DNA of 64,000 nt from Agapanthus africanus (GCA_030015575.1 JASDDO010000001.1:141193988-141257987), one strand, 5' to 3'. Shown: positions 1 through 11,052, counted from the first letter of the stretch. Numbers and translations are program-made. Notes: a model not told the origin generated them from the letters alone.

Positions 1-208
1 AAACGTGGTTTATACCGGCACTAGTCTAGCTGAAAGATTGGTGAACTTGTAGAGTGTAATTAATCGCGGCTAGTCTTTCCTTTTAGGGTTTGAAGGAAGA
101 TTTGACTAAAACAGTGGGAAACATCCTGATTAGATAAATTAATAACCAATCTAATCTTGTAAAAGCGCACGCTGAGTATTTTCTTCTCTCTCTCTCCTGG
201 TTACGACT

Positions 209-600
209 ATGTCACGCCTTAATCAAGATAATAATACGGATGTATTGACCGAACCCGCTTGTTATATTGCGCTAAGGAACGTTGGTCCCGCTCCAACTTA
301 TAATTGTTATAAGACAGAGCAGGAAATAGGGGATTACCAGAATTCCCGTGCCACCCAAACGAAGAAAGTGCATGCTGATGCATCATCTTCGGGTGTGTTC
401 ATTACCGAGAACTGTTTCTCAGTATCCTTTACGTCCTGGGTATGAGATACCGGATCAGGATCCCACAGATGTAATTTGTTACATGGGCTACAGATAGGTA
501 GAGAACTGAGAACGGGTGATAAGTTTCAAGAGTTGGAAATGATGCAAGTGTTGCAGCCAAGTCTGTTGGCAGTTATCACCCTGTATTACCAGAATACATT
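209..600 (+). pseudogene. A0 truncated gag fused to copia aspartic protease remnant
   Basis: The ORF opens with MSRLNQDNN at 209, just after a TC-rich tract, and reaches the protease after only about 70 codons. A normal copia gag (capsid plus CCHC knuckle, several hundred residues) is missing. The protease signature reads FTSWV-stop-DTGSGSH: the codon that is TGT (Cys) in A1 is TGA at 443-445 here. Downstream, the GRELRTGDKF stretch matches the protease flap region of copia elements before a frameshift. The same gag loss is seen in A1 and A2, so it predates this copy. Function is lost. Confidence 0.8.
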
Positions 601-795
601 GATTCTGAATGAATGTTATTAGATACCGAATCTGATATACAACATCATATCAATCTCTTTATAAGTAAAGAAGGATATAATTTTGTATTGTTGGATAATG
701 TTTTGAACATTTTCTATATCAAGAGTTGATCGGTCGTATACTTTCTAAATCAAACCACATTTCTTAGTATACAGAACACACACAAGAGGAAGAGT

Positions 796-1460
796 TCAGA
801 AATGAACGAATCCTTCTTGAGGCTTTATAGACTAGGTCATATCAATGCGACCCGACTAGCTAAGTTACATTTAGATGCATATTTAAATCTGTTTGAATTT
901 ACATCTTGTGAAACTTGTCGGTCATGTCACAAAGATAAGATGACCACAGCTCTGTTTATAGAGAAAGAGTTAGTGAACTCTTGGGATTGATACATGCTGA
1001 TGTATGAAAGTCCATTGTCTACATATGCCAAGACCGGTTCTTTGTACTTCATTACATTCACTGATGATCTCTCAAGATTCAGACATATGTTCCTGTTGAA
1101 ACAGAAGTCCGAAACTTTTAAGAAAATCACAGAATATAAGTTAGAAGTAGAGAACCAAAAACTGGGTATAAGTATTATGTCCTTTGATGTGATCAGGGAG
1201 GAGAATACTTGAGCACGGGATTCCTGCACTATTCTAAAGGAGAATGAGATTCTCTCTCAGCATTACTCCTCCGTATACACCATAGCACGTCGGTGTATCG
1301 GGGCGGAGCAAACACACCCTATTTGATATGGTGCGCTCTATGATGAGTACTACTGAGTTTCCTATTTCTTTTTGGGAGTTATGCACTTGAGAAGCTGCAT
1401 ACCTATTGAATAGGGTTCAAATCAAATCAGTTGCCTACCTGAGAGATACTGGAAAAGAGT
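796..1460 (+). pseudogene. A0 GAG-pre-integrase and integrase remnant
   Basis: The reading frame at 802-990 carries the RLGHINATRLAKLH and CETCRSCHKDKMT segments of the GAG-pre-integrase zinc-binding domain that precedes copia integrases. The integrase core follows. The first catalytic Asp lies in LIHAD (codon 999-1001), followed by an in-frame stop, then YFITFTDDLSRF and the second Asp region at about 1180-1215 (SFDVIREEN, where autonomous copia elements have SDRGGEY). The remaining third, with the TPPYTP and MMSTTE region, is frameshifted to about 1440. Integration activity is not possible from this copy. Confidence 0.85.
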
Positions 1461-2216
1461 TCCAGCTATAAAAACTGCAACTGATGATTTGGTAGAACCA
1501 AAGGATTCAATAGTTTCCAATGAACCTCAGCCTCTCCGCCGATCTAGTAGGGTTCCTCACCCACCTGAGAGATACTTCGGTTTCTCTGTGACAGTGGGAG
1601 CGAGGATTGCATCATGAGATGATGACCCAACCAGTTTCGAGCAGGCCATCAGGAGTGGGACTCTGTAAGAATGGCTGGATGCTTAGTGATCTGAGATGGA
1701 ATCCTTATACACCAACAAAGTATGGACTTTGGTTGCTTTATCTGAAGGGTTAAATTCCCATCAGGAGCAAGTATATCTTGAGAAGATTACTTGGTGTATA
1801 TGGAAAAGTTGAGACTTTCAAAGCTATGCTTAAGTCCATCCAGATCCTACTTGTCACGGCTACATACCATGACTACGATATCTGGCAGTTGGGTGTCATG
1901 ACTGCTTTTCTAAATATTGATTTGGAAGAAAGCGTCTATAAGTATACAGCCAGAGGGCTTCATAGACAGTGGGAACAGCGGAAATGTGTGCAAGATGTTT
2001 TATGTGATAAATCAGGCATCGCGGAGTTGGAACATCTGTTTTGATGTAGTGGTCAAAGAGTTTGACTTCATCAAAATGGTAGATGAACCTTGTATATACA
2101 AAAAAGTAGTAGAGAGTATGGTGTTGATCCTCGTAGAGTACGTGGATGACATACTCTTGATAGGGAAGGAGTTTCCTATGCTACGCTCGGTCAATCTCCG
2201 CTTATCATAAGAATTC
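1461..2216 (+). pseudogene. A0 linker and reverse transcriptase remnant
   Basis: Positions 1461-1616 encode the acidic linker ending in PLRRSSRVPHPPERYFGF, typical of Angela/SIRE-type copia polyproteins between integrase and RT. The RT follows in two frames. One, at about 1830-2044, contains the YDIWQLGVMTAFLNIDLEESV segment (palm motif with Asp replaced). The other, at 1990-2210, contains SWNICFDVVVKEFDF and the catalytic YVDD box at 2140-2151 followed by ILLIGKE. The region between RT entry and palm is shortened. The catalytic box is intact but the ORF is broken. Confidence 0.88.
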
Positions 2217-2793
2217 TCCATATAGGATCAAAGCGATACCTCCTAAATCCTAGGTTTTGGATCTATGAGATAGATCTAATTGGATGTTAGGATTCTCACT
2301 CGTTGTAGTGAGATGGTATTAATCGATCCTAGGGAAAATCACAGGAAAGGTTCCAGGATGATAAGGATGACTGAATGTCAATCGCAGGTATTGTCTTTAC
2401 CCTCAGTGGAGGGACGGTATGTTGGAAGAGTTCCAAGCTAGATACCGTGACTTACTAGACGATTAAAGGCAAGATACATCGTTACCAAGGATGCTACCAA
2501 AGAGGCAATCTGGATATATATAAGTTCATGAGAAGAACTTCGTTCCTACCATTGTGTGACAATGGAGTTGTGGCTTATGCCAAGGAACCCCCGTCCCATC
2601 TGAAATCCAGATATAATTCTTAGGCAGTATCGCCTGATCATGGAGATGGTTGATCTCCAGGTAGATCGAGATTATGAGAGTAGACACAGAGGACAACAGC
2701 GCGGATCCAATCACAAAGGCCTAATTCCCAGTAGAGACTTTTATGGGATGGTTGAGTATGAGATACTTCAACCACAACTAATTGTTGGGTATG
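2217..2793 (+). pseudogene. A0 RNase H remnant up to the T1 insertion
   Basis: Fragments in different frames match the copia RNase H: KDATKEAIWI at about 2490-2520, CVTMELWLMPR, and the degraded ADPLTK region at about 2700-2730. The sequence runs on to the last bases before the element's PPT, where T1 has inserted; the 5 bp GTATG at 2789-2793 is the left target-site duplication. The same stretch is better preserved in A1 (57400-57960). Confidence 0.75.
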
Positions 2794-5450
2794 TGTAATA
2801 CCCAGTTCTTTGTGTAAACCACTAACAATATTCTTCATATTAATTATTTAGAAAATTTATGTATTTTATTTATAATTATTTTATTTCCGTTAAACCCCCT
2901 TTAAACACCAAACCCAAACTCTATTTCATCGTATTTTTACCTCCCACTTTTCCAAGCCCGTTTCCCTTTTAATCCAACTCCAGCCCCTGCTCCTAACCCA
3001 AACCCAAACCTTATCTCTTTTATTCCCTTAGCCCGTGCCCCAATTTCCTCAGCCCAGCCGAATAAGGAAAACATAATTCATTAACTATTTCTCCCCAAAT
3101 TAATTCCCCAAGCCCAACTGAAAGTAGGAACTAAATATTGATACAAACCTAGCCCAACATCCTTTATTCCCAAATGAATTAATCTTAACAATACCCCAGC
3201 CCATCCTCTTTGTTTCCCATTTTTATTGTAATACTCGGCCCAACCCATCTTCTTTATTTCCCTTTTTCACTCGGCCCGGCCCAAACCCCCTAACCCCTAT
3301 CTCTAACCCAACCCGTCTTCACCCGGCCCCGACCCGACCCGCTTCAAACCTCTCTCTTCCCCACTTCATTTTCCCGCTCCTTTTATCTCCTTCCTCCGCG
3401 TGCCTCCCTCGTCGCAACCCGCGTCGCCCACGACCGCGAGCCTTTCGATCCCTCGCCCCCTTTCTCCTCTCTCCAACTCCCTCCCTCATCATTCTTGCTC
3501 TCAAATCTCACTGCACACCACCACTCCCACACCCACTGCACCTCACTCGACCCTCGCCGACGACAATGACGACGAGGAAGACCTCGACTCTCCCCTTCCT
3601 TCCTTCCTCCTCCTCCATCGACAGAGCTCCTTCACTACCCCATTCCCTTCACCCACCGAGCTCCTTGTCTCCACCCTCCTTCAGCCACCACCAACCTCGC
3701 CTGCACCCGACCACGGCCACCGCCTGCACCCCGATGCCAACGAGTCCCCACCACTTCGTCGACTCCTATACACCCTCAGCATCATCCACTTCATCAAACC
3801 CAAGCCCCACTGCTCCCCTCTTTAAAACCACCAACTCCAACACACTCCGAACCCCACTGCTGCCCGTCTTCGGAGCGACGCTGCCGACCATCGGCGACCC
3901 CAGCGCACTCATAGAGATCCACAGAGCACCACCTCCGCTTCCAGTGACCATGAGTCGTTCCCCGGACAACTCCGACACGCTCGAGCCAAGATCGAGGCTT
4001 TTTCCACTGTTGTGCCGTGACGGAACCGTCGTTGCCGTGCCGCGCGTGTGTTGTTGCCGCTGCCGTGCATCACTAGAGCGTCTCCGGGAAAGTACTCTAC
4101 TTGTTACATGCTATATTATTCCCGTTATAATTCAAACCGCATTAATTCCCCGTTTGCGATTCATGAAAACCTCATATAACATAAGTGTTCGACACAAGAT
4201 CTGAATGAAAACCTTTCCTTAATTTGACGGAACTTGTTTGCATATTGTGTCCCATTTCGCAATGAACCCGGTGTAGAAATTTCACTGAATAATATGACTG
4301 TTAACGACTTAAACGAACACCCCAAATACACCCGTAAAAACTGGGAATTTCCCGCACCTGAAAATTGTTAAAATCACCATAAATTGTGTACATATTGAAA
4401 TGAGGCGTTCGAGGGCTCAAATAGAAGCCGACTCGATGAACTATAACCCTGTACAAGTTCTTAATTATTTCTGTACTGAAATTATGACAAGAATTGGTTC
4501 GGAGAGCGGCTCTGGACTGCAGTCCAGAGCGACTCTGGTTATTGTTTTCTGTCCCGTAATCTTTATTACCTTGCTGTCTGAACTCGTATGTCACAGAACC
4601 CTACACCTTATTGAAGATGAATCTGTTAGATAAAAAACGCAAGTGATTTCACCCAGTTTCATCGTCGTTTACTATTTAAAATGCAATTTAAAAGATCGGG
4701 ACGTATAGCAGTCCCAAACTGAACCAGAACTGATACCCCAGTGTTGAATAGTGTATAACTCCTGACGAATAGACGTGATTGAGAATCCGTCTATTTTGCT
4801 GAAAACCTTATTGAAAACCCTAGATTTCATTCAACTGTAGCGTCGCTAAATTCTGATCCCAACTGGGATTAAAATGCATTGCGAAAACGGACTTCCGATT
4901 CTGAAACCGGATTTCCAGCAGTGAACGCTTAAAATGAAATGGCCATATCTAGTGATCCTGAAACCCGATTGACGTGAAACTAAATTTGATTGATAGATAA
5001 TCAAACATACTAATTATCTCCTGTTCATTGTTTCGCTAAATTTGGCATGTATGATTTATGATAAATTATGCAAGTGGTAGAATACCGACATATGACATCA
5101 TAATCATGCCTTACATACTATTTCTCATCACATCATATATATATGTCATTGTATTGGTAACCTAGTGATCATGTGCATTACCCAGTGTTAGGTATTAGTG
5201 GTGATTGTGGCAAGTACGTTAGTGTTTGTGCATGAGTGGATAAGTGAAAGTGACACGTACTTGTATATAATCAGTGGACCCTATCGATTTATTGCATTGT
5301 CGACGTCTGTGGGGCGCGTATAAGTGTGACTATAAGTGGTATGGGACACTTATGGAAGCACTTGTATGGGTGTCACAGGTAAGGCACCAGACACTGCCCA
5401 TTTATCTTGGGTATCAGTCGGGACGTGCTTGATGGAGATCCTGTCTCCAG
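2794..5450 (+). repeat. T1 5' LTR, truncated
   Basis: It aligns with 18152-20830 at roughly 97% identity by eye. It contains a CCCAAxCC-rich stretch (about 2970-3340), a CT-rich block (3340-3800) and an AT-rich 3' half. Compared with the right copy it lacks the last 831 bp. The break falls directly after a small hairpin GGAGA-TCCTG-TCTCC (5434-5448), and the junction with copia B shares CAG (5448-5450). The serine/proline-rich ORFs in the CT-rich block are low-complexity and not supported as genes. Confidence 0.92.
4509..4530. repeat. 22-bp perfect palindrome in T1 LTR
   Basis: The sequence around CTGGACTGCAGTCCAG is a perfect palindrome of 22 bp. In the 3' LTR copy (about 19889-19911) one outer base has changed and the core of 16 bp remains palindromic. 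It could fold as an RNA hairpin or act as a dimer site; no function can be read directly. Confidence 0.8.
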
Positions 5451-5697
5451 ACATCCAGACACATCCTAAGACAGGTATTGCTCATTTCGGGAGATGGGTT
5501 TCTCCGCGAACTTGAGATATAGAGAGACATGGAAAGAGACAACAAAGCGGATCCACTCACTAAGGCTATTCCTCGAACGCAATAGTTTCGCAAACGAGCT
5601 TTGTGAGACTGACTAGTAGAGGAGTTGGGTGTTCGGTATCACACGGGCTGTGAGTATGCGACATCGCAATAATTAGCCTTGAGTGCAAGTGGGAGAT
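5451..5697 (+). pseudogene. 3' internal tail of a second copia-B copy (RNase H C-terminus and PPT)
   Basis: It matches 13409-13655 with only 2 mismatches in 247 bp. It encodes the end of a copia RNase H, including DNKADPLTKAI at 5538-5570 (the conserved ADPLTK motif), and ends with the PPT AGTGCAAGTGGGAGA directly before the LTR at 5698. Because it lies left of the B 5' LTR, it shows that a second B unit once stood here in tandem; the rest of that unit is gone. Confidence 0.9.
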
Positions 5698-7929
5698 TGT
5701 TGGAGATAGTGCCCTCAGAGTCAATTATTAGGTCACAGGTACGTGATTACAATGATTGATGGAGGACCTATCCCTGTAGGACAGTCTTACTCGAGATGAT
5801 AGTATGCTATCTGGTTTACCTTTATCATCGTGTACTGTTTTAAGTGACCTGACACGTCGCTATTACACGTTGGTAGAGCCCCTAGGATTCTTGCTTGACC
5901 ACCAGCAGTATGAGGGCGATCATATAAGTTGGAGCTGGGGGTCTATAAGCATATCCTTAAAAGGTCCCTAGTCGTGGGAGATTCGAGACAGGGCATCGAT
6001 TCTCCAGAGTAGACTAGTGTATACAGTCGAGACCCCGACGAGGGGCGGTGGCCGGTCTCACAAGCCACTGGTGTCAGTTGGATCACCTAAGATGTATACA
6101 GGTGCTCATTGGGTTATGAGTACACCGGACAGGACTCGCCGGGAACATACTAGTTGGTCATATACCAGACGTCAGATGGCAGTTCCCTGGTGACATGTGT
6201 GCAAGTTAGTTCATCGACCTGGGGATCGTCATTTGTCTCGTGTGAGTTCCCACTGTACTTTGATTACTACCCTACCACGGCTCAAAGGAGTCGTGCAAAC
6301 AGGTTTTAGTTGGGTACAGTCCCGAGCCACATGGAGGCAGTGAGCGTATCTTCAGGGGTTCGTCTCTCCCGGTATTGGGGGTGAGGTCGTGCTGTGTCTA
6401 GGAGAGCCATTACACGAAGCCCTCGGCCGAGGCAAGGAGATTTACTGGTAGGTATTCCAGTAGTATCTCAGGGTGTTCTGGGCTACACTCCGACACGACT
6501 TGTACCGCTTTTGGGGGTCTGAATTTTACCAACCCCCTAGGCCCGCCATGCGATACTCATAGACGAACGGACCGGACTGTACGGATATTGTCACTGACAG
6601 GCTCAGTAGGGTGTCAGGCTGAGTTCGCTCACAGACGTCCCTTTTGGTCAATACCTGGTAGCCCGTTATGTATTGGCTTATACCTCTAACGTGCTAGTGG
6701 TTAAATCCACAACCAAGGTGTTGATGAGTCTTTAGAGTCCCCCACATTCAGTTACTCAGCTTTCGGGCGAAAGGTTGTAGAGGCCGTATGGAGATATGGC
6801 AAGGTCCGATCAGATACGTGCGGTATTGCACGGATCAGGATCGGACAGTTTGTACTATAGGCCGTATGGATATATGGCAGAGTTCGATCAGATACGTGCG
6901 GTATTGCACGGATCAGGATCGAACGGATATTACTAGCCGGCTTTGGTTTAAGCCGGATCCTAGTATAGTACAGTGTAGATTTTGTCTCATTGCATTTGTA
7001 TTTCGGTCGGAATACAAATGCGGGTGTGTATGCACAGTATCGGGGTTTTCCTGTAATTTATTGCGGGACCAGTTTTCTGGAGTTGCCAGTTTTGTTTCCG
7101 TTTCGGCCGATTTCCATTGTTCCGTTCATTGGCCGAAGATTGGTGGAGGAGGGCTTATTTGCATTGTTGCAAATAAGTATCTGTGGAGGGGGTCTTTGCT
7201 TATTGGTTGGATCATGATGGTTGCTCCATTGACCTTGACTTCTTGACTTCTTCATGATGGCTTGACCATTTGGAGTCATCATGGTTGCTTTGGAGTGTTT
7301 GTTTTTGTTTGTGATGATATTGTTTTGATCATCACTCATTATTCTTCCTTGCATGGTAGCTCACCCACTCTCTTGTCTTTCATTTTGACTTCACTCCATT
7401 CCCACCTACCACCATCATGCTTGGCCGGCCACTAGTGAGGGTGGGGGCTTTTCTTTTGGTAGTGAGAAAAAAAAAATGTCACTCTCATTTTCTTTGCATG
7501 ATACATTTTTCCTCACCTCTCTCCAAGTCATTTTTCCTCCACCACAAAAGGCAATCTCCATGAACCCCAAATGAGATTTCTTCACTACACATTCTACAGC
7601 ATATCTTGGGCACGTCGACTAGCCGGCTTCGTGCCCGAGTTGCCTCGGCATTGAGGTGGGAGCCCGTAAAAGAAGTAGGCGATGCGGTGCACTCCCGGCG
7701 ACGAGGAGGAGACGGGACATTCCGCAGGAGATTGGGACGACGACGAGAAGACCGGAGGACTTGGATCGTCGGTATATCTCTTCCCTTTCTTGTAGATAGC
7801 TAGGACTAGTTAGTGGTTCGATCCGGGTATTTGTGCGCGGCGGTTTTCCAGTTCAAGAAAATTTAAGTTTATCACCGCTTCCGCATTTGGCCGTCGGATT
7901 GACGGCCGGGGCTCCGCCGTGCACTTACA
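5698..7929 (+). repeat. B 5' LTR
   Basis: It starts TGTTGGAG and ends CTTACA, followed by one base and the PBS. Blocks around GGGCATCGATTC, ACTCGCCGGGAA and ACAGTCCCGAGCCACATGG are shared with the A and C family LTRs. It holds a tandem pair of hairpins at 6804-6924 and a palindromic CCGGCTT/AAGCCGG stem flanked by CTAG at about 6932-6965. The 152-codon ORF across this region is only a translation of the tandem repeat. Confidence 0.95.
6784..6930 (+). repeat. Tandem hairpin pair in B 5' LTR
   Basis: Two copies of a 78-bp unit each fold as a two-part stem. Copy 1 (6804-6846) pairs GTCCGATC with GATCGGAC. Copy 2 (6882-6924) pairs GTTCGATC with GATCGAAC. Both enclose CGTGC-GGTATT-GCACG. The C-G to T-A change between copies keeps the pairing. 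The same pair is in the 3' LTR at 14762-14804 and 14840-14882. Confidence 0.9.
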
Positions 7930-7930
7930 G

Positions 7931-7942
7931 TGGTATCAGAGC
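7931..7942 (+). promoter_or_regulatory. B primer binding site
   Basis: TGGTATCAGAGC, complementary to the 3' end of plant initiator Met-tRNA, lies one base after the LTR end and primes minus-strand DNA synthesis. Confidence 0.95.
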
Positions 7943-8131
7943 CCGCCATTAACTTAGTCTAGCTTGGTTTAATGTGTTTGCATTTTCGATCAATCAAAAA
8001 TCCCAAAACCGCATTTTTTTGCCCACGACAGTTTTCTGTTGAAATTTTTTGGTCTCGAAAAATTTTTCAGGTTGTAAAATATTGATGTACTGGAAAATCT
8101 AAGAGCTCTGTAAAAATTCGATGAAGTGAAT

Positions 8132-8197
8132 CCACAGTGGGAGCGCGGAACCGCCGCAAATACCCCCTTCCCGCCGCTGTTCCGCCGCACACTGTGG
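8132..8197 (+). repeat. GC-rich stem-loop 200 bp after B PBS
   Basis: CCACAGTG (8132-8139) pairs with CACTGTGG (8190-8197), and GCGGAAC (8145-8151) pairs with GTTCCGC (8179-8185). A1 has a different stem with the same GCGGAAC core at the same distance from its PBS. Confidence 0.8.
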
Positions 8198-8677
8198 GGA
8201 TCCCTGCACCAATTTTTTACAGAGGCTTTCTGGGCTTAAAATATGGGTTTTGGAATATTAATATTGGGCCCAGTATTTCTGTGACTGCTACAGTATTGTT
8301 TGGGGGCCCACTTGTTAATTTTTGATCGATCGGATATTTTAAACACATTATTTCACAGTATTTACATTATATCTGCGACCGTGAATGTCACTCGATCGGT
8401 AAATCCGGTCTAACTGCTATAGCCCGGTTAGACGGATTTGCGAACGTGACTTTCACGTTGATGTTCTGTTTTTGCTGTGATGTTGCGGATCGGTCGTGGG
8501 GGATAGCCTGGATGCAATGCTAGTACAGTTGTGGTTGTATTATGTACATTTGATATTGCGGGACGAGCGTCCGACATGTGGACTGCCATCACTGCCTGAT
8601 TGTATTATTATTTTGGGGCACGACCAGGTTGCGGTCGATGTACCCGTTGTATGTATATTTTACTTTCTGTACTAGGA

Positions 8678-8931
8678 TTACCCCGCGGAGGGGTGCACGG
8701 ATAGCCGGGTTCTGGAGGGCAACAAGCCCGCATCTCATGGCATTGAGACGGAGGGGGCTTCACTCTAGGATTGGCGGGCTATTCGCCGCACTCGTAGGGG
8801 GTACAGGTTGACCCAGGAGGGGTGCCCAAGTTGCCGGATTCCGTGAAGTGCTGGGTAGTCCATTCACGGTACTGAAGGGGGCTGCCTCGCTTCAGGTTTT
8901 GGCGGGTGACTTGCCGCGCCCGTAGGGGTCT
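8678..8931 (+). repeat. Two degenerate tandem units of about 125 bp in B leader
   Basis: Units at 8678-8802 and 8808-8931 both run from a GGAGGGGTGC block through GGGGGCT to a TTGGCGGGxxAxTxGCCGC block and CGTAGGGG. A1 has only one related unit (about 53600-53735), so the duplication is specific to B. Confidence 0.75.
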
Positions 8932-9360
8932 AGGATTTCATTGCACAGGCTATCCACACGACCAGGGGAACGTCGGGTTTCAGCGGCTCTGTGAAACCCG
9001 GGGATCCCAGATATCTGTATTGTTTCTGTGATGCTGTACATATCTGTGATGTTGCATTTTATTCACGCCTTGAGCGAATATAATATATTGGTATATATAT
9101 TAGTAGATGTTGTATATGTTTTGCATCCGCGCTAGTCCAGTCCCCGCTCTGTCGTTAGTTAATTAACCTAACGGGTAATGACGGGACCCAGTGGCGAATG
9201 CGGATGGCATATACGTACATCAGTATATTTTCGTTCTTTTTGGTGTGATCAATTGATGGGACTGGGTTGATTCTGATCAATGCAAGTTAAAAACAAACCT
9301 AATCTGATGTTGTTGGAACACTTTTCAAAAAGCTGTTATTGCAAGGACGTTCACTTTTAT

Positions 9361-9585
9361 TTTGCATCGCGGTATTCATTTAGAATATCCTGCTCCTCAG
9401 TCGACGAGGCAAGGGCCGAGATCCCTTCACCGGGAGTGACCCCTTGGACAATAAGTTTGCGTCAGGGCATTAACTTCACTATAGCCGATTACTTTTGCTT
9501 TGCACCGTGGTATTCAGTTGGAATATCCTGCACCCCATTCTACGGGGAAAGAGCCGAGATCCCTTCACCGGGAGTGACCTATTTA
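9361..9585 (+). repeat. Duplicated leader motif in B
   Basis: Two copies (9361-9447 and 9496-9585) share TTTGCAxCG, GGTATTCA, AATATCCTGC and CCGAGATCCCTTCACCGGG. The TCCC-TTCACC-GGGA part can form a small hairpin. The same two-copy arrangement occurs in A1 (54161-54252, 54305-54396) and A2 (60433-60521, 60579-60669 on the - strand). Confidence 0.85.
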
Positions 9586-9721
9586 GCGGAAGTTGTCGTC
9601 ACTATATTTCTAAAAAGCTATCCGTTCCTTCAACGATATCAAGTTCATTACGTTAAAGGTTTTCGCCAGAAACCATTCGTAGCCCTCCGTCGTTTCAGAC
9701 AGGTAGCACGTAGTATTCATG

Positions 9722-9931
9722 CTATGTTTGTTGGCCTTCGTCAAGGCATAGTGTATGGTAGCTGCTTGTTGCCTTTCTGCAGCATAGATAGATGCGTTGG
9801 TTTGGAACAGTCGTATAGCCTTGTTGGCCCTAGTCAAGGGCTTGTACGGGTGGGTTCAAATCAACCTGGAGAATGACGGGTAGAACTTGACATGTGACTT
9901 ATGATTTGTTGGCCTTCGTCAAGGTCATAAG
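9722..9931 (+). ncRNA. Three ordered stem-loops in B leader
   Basis: Each stem-loop has the inner stem TTGGC/GTCAA around a 4-nt loop and its own outer stem: CTATG/CATAG (9722-9751), AGCC/GGCT (9817-9842) and CTTATGA/TCATAAG (9898-9931). Order and spacing (95 and 81 bp) match the A1 set (96 and 80 bp), whose outer stems differ in sequence but still pair. This is a cis-acting RNA structure candidate, not a separate transcript. Confidence 0.7.
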
Positions 9932-10324
9932 AGCATGGGGCAGAAATCACATCGGGAGTTTCAAAAGAACTGAAACTTGCCAGATATGCGCATACCTTCT
10001 GGAGTGTGGTAGCGTGAGCGGATTCCGTCACGTTATCATATGATGATAGTTGGATCCCGATTCCCACTGATGAGTTAGTTTACTTCTCGGGTGACCCCGA
10101 CTAATTCTTCTTTCAGGTTTGGAGGAGAATTTGAGGTACAGTGGAAGGTTTCCAGATTAGATAAATTGGTAACCATTCTGATCTAGGTTAGAGTGCACGC
10201 TGAGTGTTTCTTTTCTCTCTCTCTCTGGCAGCGACCTTTGACCCGACCCTAAGACTATGACTCAGTGACCAAGTTGACCGAACCTTCTTGACACCGGCTT
10301 TTGGATTGTCAGAGTTGCAAACCT

Positions 10325-11052
10325 CATTGCCACTCCTACTTTTTCCCTTTTCTCCAGGACACCCCGTACTACTACGAACGTCCACTTCCATTGGACAAAA
10401 CCATCGTATGGTTAGATACGAACTCGAAGGAATTTATTTGAGGATGGTTTCCGATTCTGGAGAAAACGGATAGGATTATTCAGTTGTCTTTTCCTTTTAC
10501 CTTCTCTCAAGTTATGAGTACTCCTTGGTTTAGGAGATAGTACACCTATTATGCAAATTGGATAGTCTTCTTCCAAACCATAGGCAGGTGCCGACCGGTA
10601 GGGAATGAAGAAAACCAATTAGCCTAACGATGGTGTACAGAAGGTATTATGTAAAGAAAAAGCAAGGGATTAGTAAGAGGGCAAAGTAAATTGCAGCTGA
10701 TATTCACGACCAAACCAGGTATTTCGTTACCACTCCCACGTCACCTTTGTATTTCTCCAGGACACTCCGTATCACTACGAAGATCCACAGTTTATTGGAT
10801 ACTCCATCGTATGGTTATATACGAACTCGAAAGGAACTTGTTCCAGTTCGGGGATGGATTCTGGTCCAGGAGGAATAGGAATAAGGTTTATTCGGTTGTC
10901 TTTTATCTTCACCCTCTCTCATTGCGAGTATTCCTAGGATTGGGACAGTACACCCATTATGCTTATTGGATAGTCTTCTTCCAAACCATAGGCAGGTGCC
11001 GAACGGTAGGGAAGGAAGAAAACCATTTGGCCTAAAGGGGTGTACAGAAGGT
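10325..11052 (+). repeat. Tandem duplication of about 330 bp in B
   Basis: Copies at about 10325-10640 and 10723-11052 share the CTCCAGGACAC start, CCATCGTATGGTTA, TTGGATAGTCTTCTTCC and ATAGGCAGGTGCCGA blocks, with period about 395 bp and clear divergence. No counterpart is seen in A1. Confidence 0.8.

Larger units (their letters stand above)
1..2793 (+). mobile_element. A0: Angela-like Ty1/copia element, internal region (left part)
   Basis: This is the internal region of a copia element that starts left of the window. Positions 1-208 match the end of the leader of A1 (about 54980-55190), including the pyrimidine-rich tract before the first ATG. Then follow, in order, protease, GAG-pre-integrase, integrase, reverse transcriptase and RNase H remnants, the usual Ty1/copia order. 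T1 interrupts the element at 2794. It resumes at 21667-21672 and 23575-23606 and ends in the 3' LTR at 23607-25791. Stops and frameshifts occur in every domain, so it is dead. The Angela assignment rests on motifs such as the alanine-methionine-leucine-lysine-serine-isoleucine context in RT and the PLRRSxRxxHPPERY linker; it was made by eye. Confidence 0.9.
7943..10220 (+). other. B leader (non-coding, structured)
   Basis: About 2.3 kb between the PBS and the remnant gag start. I see no supported coding region; the 198-codon ORF at 9280-9876 covers repeats and hairpins and has no recognisable domain. Contents in order: a GC-rich stem-loop (8132-8197), two 125-bp tandem units (8678-8931), a duplicated motif of about 90 bp (9361-9447 and 9496-9585), and three stem-loops (9722-9931). 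The leader ends with a TC-rich tract (10208-10232) like that before the gag start of A0/A1/A2. Confidence 0.8.

Noticed and set aside
2970-3340. Telomere-like AACCCAAACCC repeats
   Set aside because: They do not match the plant telomere unit CCCTAAA in tandem; the block is degenerate and occurs in both T1 LTRs.
3400-4204. Serine/proline-rich ORFs of 141 and 212 codons in the T1 5' LTR, and 149 codons in the 3' LTR
   Set aside because: They lie in a CT-rich low-complexity block, overlap in several frames, differ in frame between the LTR copies and have no domain.
6788-7246. 152-codon ORF in both B LTRs
   Set aside because: It appears twice only because LTRs are duplicates, and its N-terminus is the translated 78-bp hairpin repeat.
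7931-7942. tRNA gene fragments at TGGTATCAGAGC sites (7931, 37096, 52037, 62876)
   Set aside because: Only the 12-nt primer-binding complement is present, placed just after LTR ends.
9280-9876. 198-codon ORF in the B leader
   Set aside because: It spans the duplicated motif and two stem-loops; A1 and A2 have no matching frame and no domain is visible.
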